Source: CAWUJT01 sp963922715 (GTDB taxonomy: Bacteria; Pseudomonadota; Alphaproteobacteria; Rhodobacterales; Rhodobacteraceae). Taken from it: 16,432 nucleotides of DNA. The DNA lies in contig CAWUJT010000050.1 of NCBI GenBank assembly GCA_963922715.1, forward strand, positions 1 to 16,432, in the 5' to 3' direction. The first letter of the stretch is position 1; every line of letters starts with the position of its first letter. Shown piece by piece: positions 1 through 6,382 of this stretch. Both the position numbers and the translations under genes were made by a program. The notes under the pieces are model-generated. The model did no database searches and had not been told where the DNA came from. It saw only the letters and a list, made by a program, of their open reading frames with translations.

Positions 1-49
1 CCAGGACCCCGATGAGACACATCACACAGGCAGATACTATAGATCTCAT
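1..49 (-). CDS. Start of a divergent gene, cut by the left window edge
   Basis: Reading leftward, an ATG at 49-47 opens a frame that stays open to the window edge (16 codons). It begins Met-Arg-Ser-Ile-Val-Ser-Ala-Cys and continues hydrophobic (Val-Met-Cys-Leu-Ile-Gly-Val-Leu). One basic residue followed by a hydrophobic run looks like the start of a signal peptide or lipoprotein leader. An AGGA at 60-57 sits 7 nt upstream of this ATG, a normal ribosome-binding distance. A second ATG at 56-54 in another frame directly abuts the AGGA, so it is less likely. A promoter candidate lies upstream at 89-116. Function cannot be judged from 16 residues, and the gene itself is only a moderate call. Confidence 0.4.
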   Translation of the reverse strand, partial: MRSIVSACVMCLIGVL

Positions 50-88
50 GTTTCATTCCTGCTTATTGGTATATCAAATTCACCTATA

Positions 89-116
89 GTTATACGAGAA
101 TTGAAACAGGATTCAA
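89..116 (-). promoter_or_regulatory. Candidate sigma70-type promoter for the leftward gene
   Basis: On the - strand a TTGAAT (116-111) and a TATAAC (94-89) are separated by 16 nt. They match TTGACA at 4 of 6 and TATAAT at 5 of 6 positions. Transcription would start near 82, leaving a leader of about 33 nt before the ATG at 49. The surrounding region is very AT-rich, so chance matches are easy. Confidence 0.35.
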
Positions 117-222
117 TATAATACATATAAATAAAAATCAAAAGTATTTATTGACTCTAAAATATACATATGAAAGTCTTAGATATGTTTTATGTTATCT
201 GTAGTGGTGACATGAGCAAAAT
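101..222 (+). promoter_or_regulatory. AT-rich region upstream of the transfer operon, likely holding its promoter
   Basis: This stretch has no gene and is clearly more AT-rich than the coding sequence beside it. It contains promoter-like words: TTGAAA at 101-106, TATAAT at 117-122, TATAAA at 126-131 and TTGACT at 151-156. None pair at the ideal 16-18 nt; the best pairing is TTGAAA with TATAAA at 19 nt. The operon promoter is probably here because it is the only sizeable non-coding stretch before the first rightward gene, but I cannot fix the start site. An activator-dependent promoter would explain the poor spacing. Confidence 0.45.
121..171 (+). repeat. Pair of 8-bp direct repeats (ATACATAT) upstream of the operon
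   Basis: ATACATAT occurs at 121-128 and again at 164-171. The repeats are 43 bp apart start to start, close to four turns of the helix, so a protein could bind both on the same face. They flank the TTGACT at 151-156. In such AT-rich DNA this may be chance; a role as operator sites is only inference. Confidence 0.25.
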
Positions 223-600
223 ATGTCTATTGCTGTGGCTGATTTGATTCAGCCGGAGCCAAAGATGGAAACCAGAGCGCCAGTGACCGTAATAGCAAAA
301 GTTAAAAAAGACCTGGCGCTTGGGGCACGACTTGAAGTCGAATGTGTTGAAAGCGTTGCGAAGAAAGGAACGATGTTGACAGGAAAATGGGTCTTCTATT
401 TGCTAACAGATGAACCTGACGGTAATGAGTTCCGCTCACAGGTCGTTGTTTGGGGCACAATGGAAACCAAAATAGTCAAAACAGTTCTTGGTCTTGCTTC
501 TCTCGCGTCAGATCTCAACGTCAGCGTCCCCGAAATCCCACTAATGATGGGTAGGAAAGGAATTTGGCGTGTTGATGAGTTGGATAGGAACAACAAGTAA
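223..600 (+). CDS. Unknown 125-aa protein, first gene of the transfer operon
   Basis: I do not recognise this family. The protein is soluble-looking, with no signal peptide or membrane segment. Residues 20-85 alternate hydrophobic and polar residues in a way that suggests beta strands (around VTVIAKV, ARLEVECVE, KWVFYLL and SQVVVWGT). This is followed by a probable helix at about 84-97 and a short C-terminal part containing Gly-Ile-Trp-Arg-Val. The ribosome-binding site is weak (GAG at 214-216, or GGTGA at 205-209). The Met codon at residue 15 is an alternative start. The 3' end overlaps the next gene (virB1) by 32 nt, which argues for co-expression and a transfer-related role. A regulator, an entry-exclusion factor and a DNA-binding accessory are all possible, and nothing seen favours one. 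Confidence 0.7.
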   Translation: MSIAVADLIQPEPKMETRAPVTVIAKVKKDLALGARLEVECVESVAKKGTMLTGKWVFYLLTDEPDGNEFRSQVVVWGTMETKIVKTVLGLASLASDLNVSVPEIPLMMGRKGIWRVDELDRNNK

Positions 601-1246
601 AAGTTTATTATTCAATCTGGTAATCTGCACATTTTGTCAGGCGGATGTTCTCAACGTCGATGGTGGAGAATATTCAACTGTAGCCAAAATTAGCTCTAAT
701 CACGTTACGGGTGTTTTAGATTTTAATCGCCCTCTAAAAGTCCAGGCAGACAACGAAAGAACTGCTCAGGTAACACCAAGTTCGATTGATACAGCCTTAG
801 TCCACAACGCAACCAGCCTTCCTCATGGCACGGCTGAAATTGAAGGTCTCATTTATGAGATTGCATTCTATTATGCTCAGCATCCAGGTATTCGTGTCTC
901 TGGACTTTCAACAATGGAGTGGGTTGCGCTTTTTCGTGCAAATATAGCAATCGAAAGCAACTTCCTTCAGTCTGCACGTTCCCATGTAGGCGCTATTGGT
1001 CTTGGTCAGTTGATGCCAGAAACCGCCCGGACATTAGGTGTCAATCCATATGATGCCAGAGAAAATCTGCATGGATCGGCGCGGTATCTTCTGACACAAC
1101 TTCAAGACTTCAGATCAAAGGAATTGGCTTTGGCTGCATATAATGCAGGTCCAGAGGCAGTATCACGATACGGTGGCATTCCGCCCTATCGGGAAACCCA
1201 GGGGCATGTACGAAAGGTGCTCGAAATTTACTATGCAATCTTATGA
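569..1246 (+). CDS. virB1: VirB1-like lytic transglycosylase
   Basis: A periplasmic enzyme that cleaves peptidoglycan glycan strands so the secretion channel can be assembled. After a hydrophobic leader (about residues 11-25, ending Cys-Gln-Ala) and a variable linker comes the transglycosylase (SLT) domain at about 115-225. The probable catalytic Glu129 lies in IAIESNF, followed by GLGQLMPETA (144-153) and the signature AAYNAGP (189-195). The chosen start is a GTG with AGGA at 558-561, spaced 7 nt. An in-frame ATG two codons later (575) is the alternative, but its spacing of 13 nt is poor. It overlaps the upstream gene by 32 nt and is followed 11 nt later by the pilin gene. The region from about residue 92 to the end closely resembles the internal domain of the protein at 4461-5579, so the two share ancestry. 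Confidence 0.92.
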   Translation: MLMSWIGTTSKSLLFNLVICTFCQADVLNVDGGEYSTVAKISSNHVTGVLDFNRPLKVQADNERTAQVTPSSIDTALVHNATSLPHGTAEIEGLIYEIAFYYAQHPGIRVSGLSTMEWVALFRANIAIESNFLQSARSHVGAIGLGQLMPETARTLGVNPYDARENLHGSARYLLTQLQDFRSKELALAAYNAGPEAVSRYGGIPPYRETQGHVRKVLEIYYAIL

Positions 1247-1257
1247 CAGGAGTAAAC

Positions 1258-1566
1258 ATGAAACTTAACCAAAGAATGAAGAGTAGTATTTGGAGGTGGC
1301 TTCCTTTGTTGCCTGCAATATTACTTCTGGCGGCAGACCCAGCAATGGCGCAGAATTTGGAGCCTATAGAGGATATGTTTGATAACATAGTCACTGCACT
1401 GACTGGCCCTATTGGGCGACTGATCGCAATTCTGGCGTTGGTGGCATCGGGTTATGCCATGTTCACTGGACGATTAAACTGGCCCTGGTTTGTGGCAATT
1501 CTTGTTGGCGTTGTTATGGTTTTCTCTGCAAAAACCATCATCGACGGTTTCGCTGTTCCTACTTGA
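1258..1566 (+). CDS. virB2: VirB2 major pilin precursor
   Basis: The structural subunit of the conjugative pilus (VirB2/TrbC family), a small protein stored in the inner membrane before polymerisation. It is 102 residues long. A basic N-terminus and long hydrophobic stretch form a signal peptide, probably cut after Ala31 (AMA before QN). This leaves a mature pilin of about 71 residues with two membrane helices (about 50-69 and 77-92) joined by a short basic loop (FTGRLNWPW). I chose ATG 1258 because an AGGAG lies 5 nt upstream. An in-frame ATG at 1243 overlaps the virB1 stop but would place that AGGAG inside the gene. A hairpin follows directly after the stop codon. Confidence 0.9.
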   Translation: MKLNQRMKSSIWRWLPLLPAILLLAADPAMAQNLEPIEDMFDNIVTALTGPIGRLIAILALVASGYAMFTGRLNWPWFVAILVGVVMVFSAKTIIDGFAVPT

Positions 1567-1577
1567 TAACAAACGGC

Positions 1578-1597
1578 CCGCTTCCCTTAGGAAGCGG
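1578..1597 (+). promoter_or_regulatory. Perfect 8-bp hairpin between the pilin gene and virB3-virB4
   Basis: CCGCTTCC (1578-1585) and GGAAGCGG (1590-1597) form a perfect GC-rich stem with a 4-nt loop, CTTA. It starts 11 nt after the virB2 stop. No run of T follows, so it is not a classical intrinsic terminator. Its place right after the gene for the most abundant subunit fits an mRNA 3'-end stabiliser, a processing site or a partial attenuator that lowers expression of the following ATPase gene. The stem is seen directly; the role is inference. Confidence 0.65.
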
Positions 1598-1622
1598 ACC
1601 AAACTCTCAAAGGAAGAATGAA

Positions 1623-4277
1623 TTGCGCAGGACACCCGTATTTCTCGGTTTCACACGGCCCGCTATGTTCTGCGGTCTCCCGTTAGGATATATCGTTGGT
1701 CTATTGGTGGCTGGTGTTGTCCCTTTCATTGCGTTCGATTCAATGTGGTTTCTTCTAATCATTCCAGCGACTTATGTTCCTTTATGGTTCATTGCAGACA
1801 AAAACCCACATCTTTTTGAAATAATGGCAAATGTTTACTCAGCCAATCCGCCGACACGAAACAAGGATGTGCATGGCGGAGACAACTATGGCCCTATGAT
1901 CGTCAACCCAAGTAGCGCAACGCAGGAATTGTTGGGAAACAAAATCATGAAAGAAGCTCCAGCGGCAAAACACATTCCATATCTTATCGCAAGAGCAGAT
2001 GATGTAATCATGACGCGCCAGGGTGATCTAATGGCAAGTGCAATTCTGGGCGGGGTTGATAGCTTAACCTCTGAAGAAATTGATGTTGACGCAATGGTAG
2101 ATGGCTTTACGCGGCAAGTCGCTCAACTTGGCGAGCAGTTTGGCTTTTACGTAAACCGTATTACACTGCCTTACAATTTGGACCTTAAACCTGTGGATTA
2201 TGACGGGTTATCAACGATTATCGACGAACGTTGGCAACGTCATCTTATCAGCCGAAATTTGCAAGATCGTGTTATCATGTTGACAGTCAGCATCCGACCT
2301 AGTTTGGCAGATAAGTTTGGTTTCAGCTCAATCTTCAATAGTTTGAAAGATACCGATAGCCAACGTGTCGAATTGAAAGAACGGATTGAAAAACTCAATG
2401 AGGCTATGCGTCTTTTTGAAGGGTTTCATAAAGAGACAGGATTTCGCCGCCTCAAGGTCTCGGATGGTGATTGGCTGGGGCTTCTTTCGACAATACAAGG
2501 ACAATCGTTCCAGAAACGGTTTGCTGTTCCAGGCCAATTTCTATCGCATGTTTGCTCATCAGCCAATTACACCTTTGAGGACAAGGTTGTTATAATCGAT
2601 GACGGTCAAAGAAAACGATTTGGGGCGATGCTTGGCATTCATGCCTATTGCTCTGAAACAGTTCCCATCATGTTGGACAAGCTGGAACAACCACACAACA
2701 TCGTTGTGACAAACAGCTTTACGCCTTTGCGGCGCAACGCAACCGTTGAAAAGATGAAACTTCAGCGCCGTCAAATGGAAGCGTCTGAAGATGCCGCAGA
2801 TAGCCAACGTGAAGAAATGCGACTTTCAGCTGATAATGTCGCGTCGGGTCGCCAAGTTTATGGTGATCATCAAATGTCGATCATGGTAACTGCTGAAAGC
2901 CGGAAAGATTTAGAAAAGGCGCTGTCTGAAGTATGGCAGGCCGCCCAGGAAACAGGAACGACACTGGTTCGTGAGCGTGCTGATATAGGTGTTTTCAAAG
3001 GTGCATTCAGCACAATGTTCTTCGGTCAAGCTCCCTGTAATTGGTCGTACCGTCCAAGAAAAGTTATGGTCTCAGCTGATAACTTTGCTGATTTCGCGGC
3101 ATTCCACAAAACAAGCCGTGGGCGCTCTCACGATCTGACACCATGGGGGCAGAACATAACGGTGTTTCCAACTGTTACTGCTGGAGCCTACCGCTTTAAC
3201 TTTCACGAGGTGGGCAAGGCTTCAGAAGAACCGAGTGCAGGTCACACGCTTGTTCTTGGTCGTCCCGGTTCCGGTAAAACACTTGTGACAGCATTCCTTA
3301 TGGCTCAATCTCGCCGTGTTGGTGCACGAATAATCGCGTTTGATAAAGATCAAGGTCTTGAGATGGTCATTCGCGCATTAGGTGGAAAATACAGCAATGT
3401 TAAGATTGGTCATGCAACGGGCCTCAATCCATTTTCCACAGAAACCGATGATCGCGGTGTTGCTTGGCTCACGGATTGGCTGAATGATATTTTATCGAAG
3501 GGCGGTTCACTAAGCACAGTTCAGTCGGTGGCATTGACACAAGCAGTCAAACAGATTGCTATCGCACAACCCCAGCTTCGTAATTTTGGTGGCTTGGAAA
3601 GCCTCATCACATCTACGGATGACGATGGTGAGCTGCTGGCCCGTGTTCAGGAATGGACCATCAAGGGGCGGTATGGCTGGATGTTTAGTAAAGTAGCTGA
3701 CACTTCAATGGATGTTAGTGAGGAAATTGCTGGTATTGATATGTCGGAAATACTCGATCTTGATGTCGAGCGGTCGGCTATGCTTGCTTATCTCTTCCGT
3801 CGTATTGAGCGGGTAATTGAAGATCGTAAACCCACAATGATTGTCATCGATGAAGCATGGAAAATGCTGAACGACAAGATCTTTGTGAAGCGGCTTCAAG
3901 ACTGGTTGGTGACAATGCGAAAAAAGAATTGTGTGGTCATCATGCTCACACAGACACCCGGTCACTTAGAGCAAAGCCATGTTGGCTCCATCATTACTGA
4001 AACTGTGAATACCCAAATCCTGTTCCCAAACAACAGGGCCAAACCCGATGACTACAAAATATTACGTACCAACGAGAGTGAAACTGCGTTCCTCTGCGCC
4101 GGGGCTGGGGGACACAGGATCGCATTGATGCGCTCAGGTGGTGACAGTGTTTTTGTTGATGTGGACCTTGGGGGCATTGATGGTGCTCTCACTGTTTTGG
4201 GTGGTGGAAGAACGGGTGCTGAGAAAGCGCCTCGGAACTGGCAAACAAAGGCTGATTTTTGGAAGGATATGATATGA
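1623..4277 (+). CDS. virB4: VirB3-VirB4 fusion: inner-membrane component and T4SS ATPase
   Basis: One 884-residue polypeptide joins VirB3 (about 1-80) to VirB4 (about 90-884). The VirB3 part has the typical opening (TPVFLGFTRPAMFCGLP), then two membrane helices around 20-60. The VirB4 part is the large hexameric ATPase that powers pilus assembly and substrate transfer. It shows Walker A GRPGSGKT (546-553) and Walker B MIVIDEAW (739-746), followed by the TQTPGHLEQS stretch common in this family. I chose TTG 1623, which has AGGAAG 6 nt upstream and begins just before the conserved VirB3 sequence. A longer frame from TTG 1563 overlaps the virB2 stop but would translate the hairpin into an unconserved 20-residue leader. 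VirB3-VirB4 fusions are known in other T4SS. The stop overlaps the next gene (ATGA). Confidence 0.93.
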   Translation: MRRTPVFLGFTRPAMFCGLPLGYIVGLLVAGVVPFIAFDSMWFLLIIPATYVPLWFIADKNPHLFEIMANVYSANPPTRNKDVHGGDNYGPMIVNPSSATQELLGNKIMKEAPAAKHIPYLIARADDVIMTRQGDLMASAILGGVDSLTSEEIDVDAMVDGFTRQVAQLGEQFGFYVNRITLPYNLDLKPVDYDGLSTIIDERWQRHLISRNLQDRVIMLTVSIRPSLADKFGFSSIFNSLKDTDSQRVELKERIEKLNEAMRLFEGFHKETGFRRLKVSDGDWLGLLSTIQGQSFQKRFAVPGQFLSHVCSSANYTFEDKVVIIDDGQRKRFGAMLGIHAYCSETVPIMLDKLEQPHNIVVTNSFTPLRRNATVEKMKLQRRQMEASEDAADSQREEMRLSADNVASGRQVYGDHQMSIMVTAESRKDLEKALSEVWQAAQETGTTLVRERADIGVFKGAFSTMFFGQAPCNWSYRPRKVMVSADNFADFAAFHKTSRGRSHDLTPWGQNITVFPTVTAGAYRFNFHEVGKASEEPSAGHTLVLGRPGSGKTLVTAFLMAQSRRVGARIIAFDKDQGLEMVIRALGGKYSNVKIGHATGLNPFSTETDDRGVAWLTDWLNDILSKGGSLSTVQSVALTQAVKQIAIAQPQLRNFGGLESLITSTDDDGELLARVQEWTIKGRYGWMFSKVADTSMDVSEEIAGIDMSEILDLDVERSAMLAYLFRRIERVIEDRKPTMIVIDEAWKMLNDKIFVKRLQDWLVTMRKKNCVVIMLTQTPGHLEQSHVGSIITETVNTQILFPNNRAKPDDYKILRTNESETAFLCAGAGGHRIALMRSGGDSVFVDVDLGGIDGALTVLGGGRTGAEKAPRNWQTKADFWKDMI

Positions 4278-4486
4278 AGAAAGTCTTTGCATTAATCATA
4301 GTAATTGCAACGCTTACTGGATGTGAACCAACAACAGGGATTCTATCGGAGTGCTTTGGCAGAACCGAAACTGATGGTACTTACTCTGAAGCACCGGAGG
4401 GATCGAGCGATGCTACATCTAATGATTTTTTAAGCACACGCGGGAAATCGGAGAAGCCGAATGATTGTGACTTCTCAAAATTTTAA
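4274..4486 (+). CDS. Small lipoprotein, VirB7 candidate
   Basis: A 70-residue protein with a typical lipoprotein leader: Lys-Lys, a hydrophobic run, then the lipobox LTGC with Cys17 as the lipid-attachment site. The rest is polar and Ser/Glu-rich. Two more cysteines (27 and 65) could form disulfides. VirB7 is the small outer-membrane lipoprotein that stabilises VirB9, in Agrobacterium through a disulfide. The operon has no other lipoprotein gene, and none in the usual place between virB6 and virB8, so this is the best candidate. The VirB9 here keeps one cysteine (231) after signal cleavage, so a disulfide pairing is possible. The start is ATG 4274, overlapping the virB4 stop, with GGAAGGA 6 nt upstream. 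It overlaps the next gene by 26 nt. Lipoprotein is near certain; VirB7 identity is inferred. Confidence 0.75.
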   Translation: MKKVFALIIVIATLTGCEPTTGILSECFGRTETDGTYSEAPEGSSDATSNDFLSTRGKSEKPNDCDFSKF

Positions 4487-5579
4487 GAGCGTCACCATCG
4501 CCACACTGATAACCTCAGTTGCGTCATTGGCGTACGGGCAAGGTGTACCAAGTATCGACTGGAGTAATCTGGCTGAAAGTCAGTCACGGGTTACTGAAAT
4601 GCTCTACGATGCAGAAAAGCAGGGAGATAAAATTGGAAGTCGTGATCAACAGATCAAGTTGTATGAAGAACAACGTATGGCATATGAACGGTTTCTTGAA
4701 GGAAACACTGGAATAACAGACATTTCAGAATTTGAGAATGGATCTGATGATTTTCCAAGCACAGCGGAAACCTACCCTTTAAATGAAGATGAGAATGAAG
4801 CTGCACAACGATTATTCGGTGACAATGCGTCAGTTGAACTTATGATAATCACGGTTGCCCGTCGTTATGAAGATCATCCAGGGGTTGCCGCTGCGGGCTT
4901 GAACCCATTGACATGGCGTATTCTATTTCAATCTCTGATCAAACAGGAAAGCCGCTTCAACAATGCAGCCGTCAGCCACGCTGGCGCACGGGGCTTTTGT
5001 CAGTTGATGCCTGGGACTGCTTCCGATCTAGGCGTGGACCCATATGATCCTTGGGAAAACCTAGATGGGGGAGCGAGATATATTTTGACGCAACTAAACC
5101 AGTATGGCCGTGTCGATTATGCACTCGCGGCATATAACGCAGGCCCGGGCAATGTAAATAAATATGGTGGTATTCCTCCGTTCGAGGAAACCCAGAACTA
5201 TGTCTACAGGATCAACCGTTACTTTAACGAATACCTGTCAATTATTACGGGCGTTGAAATGACTGGATCGCTTCAAGGTGTTGATGGCGCGGGCGCTGCT
5301 TGGGCAAATTATGCCGATGCTTCTGTTGGGTATGGCTCCTATCAAAAAGAACAAGTGAACGCCGCTATGCGGCGAATAGCAGGCATTTTGGATCAAGGGG
5401 AACCAGAGAATGCCAAAGAGGCAATGGATTACAATACATATCTCATGGCAGAACGTGGGCGCCTTATGGCGTTGACGCAGAGACTTCGCGCAGCACAGGT
5501 GAAGGTTGAGACCGCTGAAGGTCTTTATGAGGCATCACAACAACTTCAAGCCACTAGATTTTGGGAGTTTAATGAATGA
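4461..5579 (+). CDS. VirB5-like protein with an internal lytic transglycosylase domain
   Basis: A 372-residue secreted chimera. The signal peptide ends near AYG (residues 24-26). Residues 27-89 (QGVPSIDWSNLAES onward) align with the same stretch of the VirB5 encoded next: both carry QGVP-x-ID-x-x-NLA, then DAE-x-Q, QIK and TG-x-x-DI. Residues about 305-371 align with the VirB5 C-terminus (RI-x-G, KE-x-x-D-x-NT, RL-x-AAQ, and a final F-x-EF). Between them, at about 125-260, sits a complete SLT domain with probable catalytic Glu163 (KQES), GFCQLMPGTA (178-187) and AAYNAGP (223-229), very similar to the VirB1 at 569-1246. It would cut peptidoglycan while held in a VirB5-like position, perhaps at the pilus base or tip. 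The start at ATG 4461 has GGAG 7 nt upstream. The stop overlaps virB5 (ATGA). A generic annotation would call it only a lytic transglycosylase. Confidence 0.88.
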   Translation: MIVTSQNFKSVTIATLITSVASLAYGQGVPSIDWSNLAESQSRVTEMLYDAEKQGDKIGSRDQQIKLYEEQRMAYERFLEGNTGITDISEFENGSDDFPSTAETYPLNEDENEAAQRLFGDNASVELMIITVARRYEDHPGVAAAGLNPLTWRILFQSLIKQESRFNNAAVSHAGARGFCQLMPGTASDLGVDPYDPWENLDGGARYILTQLNQYGRVDYALAAYNAGPGNVNKYGGIPPFEETQNYVYRINRYFNEYLSIITGVEMTGSLQGVDGAGAAWANYADASVGYGSYQKEQVNAAMRRIAGILDQGEPENAKEAMDYNTYLMAERGRLMALTQRLRAAQVKVETAEGLYEASQQLQATRFWEFNE

Positions 5580-6382
5580 AAGACACTGTTTCTAAGATAC
5601 TTAATACAACAGCCCTTTTGGCGACCATGAACGTCCAAACAGTACTGGCACAAGGTGTTCCTGTCATTGATAGTGCAAACCTTGCCCAAAACGTCGAGCA
5701 AATTCAGCAACACCTAGCAGATGCTGAACGCCAATTAGAGCAAATTGAGCAGCTTCAGGCACAAATTAAAGAGCTAACAGACATTAATGCCTTACTTGAT
5801 AGTGTCCTGAGTTCAATTACTGGCCTAAATGACATTGCCAATTTGTATTATGCCGATGAAGACATCCGTAGCCGTGCAGCAAAAATAACTCAATTATCTG
5901 GGTTCATGGATGCGCTGTCTATTGGCGATATTGATGCCCTGCTCGATAATCTTCTTGATGATGAAGTGACAATGGGTGACAAAATGGCACAGGACGCCGT
6001 TTTTGATATCCTGTCAGATGCTGGTTTTACGCAAGAAAGACTTGAAGAACTTTCTTCCTCTGAAAATGTATCTGATGGGGTGATTTCCCAAACAGCCGCA
6101 GCAAACGTGACAGTGATGGCAGCGGCACAATTATCTTACGAAGAAGCAGAACAAAGCCTGACCCGTATTGACGGGTTGGTTGAGCAAATTGCGAGCGCAG
6201 AAACACTAAAAGAGTCTGTGGATCTCAATACACGTATGGCTGCTGAAACCAGTTATATGCTTGGCCAGATGTGGAGACTTAATGCTGCTCAAGGTCTCGC
6301 ATCAGGACAGAACGGTATAAATTGGGCAGCAGAACAAGCGAAAGAACGCACTTTCTTCGAATTTTCAGGAGCACCCGAATAA
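5576..6382 (+). CDS. virB5: VirB5 minor pilin / pilus-tip protein
   Basis: A periplasmic, mostly helical protein of 268 residues. In this family VirB5 is a minor pilus component at the tip, with a role in contact with the recipient. A signal peptide is cut near Ala25 (VLA before QGVP). Residues 35-80 form a Gln/Glu/Leu-rich coiled coil, and a second long helical region covers about 185-260, ending FFEF. The middle (about 89-196) is acidic and helical. The ends match those of the preceding chimeric protein. ATG 5576 overlaps the previous stop and has GGGAG 8 nt upstream. The stop overlaps the next start (TAATG). Assigned from position, length, signal peptide and helical character; the family is poorly conserved in sequence. 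Confidence 0.83.
   Translation: MKDTVSKILNTTALLATMNVQTVLAQGVPVIDSANLAQNVEQIQQHLADAERQLEQIEQLQAQIKELTDINALLDSVLSSITGLNDIANLYYADEDIRSRAAKITQLSGFMDALSIGDIDALLDNLLDDEVTMGDKMAQDAVFDILSDAGFTQERLEELSSSENVSDGVISQTAAANVTVMAAAQLSYEEAEQSLTRIDGLVEQIASAETLKESVDLNTRMAAETSYMLGQMWRLNAAQGLASGQNGINWAAEQAKERTFFEFSGAPE

Noticed and set aside
151..200. Canonical promoter built on TTGACT at 151-156
   Set aside because: No acceptable -10 sequence occurs 15-19 nt downstream; the nearest TATGTT words are at 27 and 34 nt.
1563..1622. N-terminal extension of the VirB3-VirB4 protein from a TTG overlapping the virB2 stop
   Set aside because: The extension would be encoded by the hairpin, resembles no VirB3 sequence, and a TTG at 1623 has a much better ribosome-binding site just before the conserved part.
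6322..6381. Upstream start for the four-cysteine protein inside virB5
   Set aside because: The signal peptide begins at ATG 6382, which has a ribosome-binding site; the extension would place charged residues before the leader.
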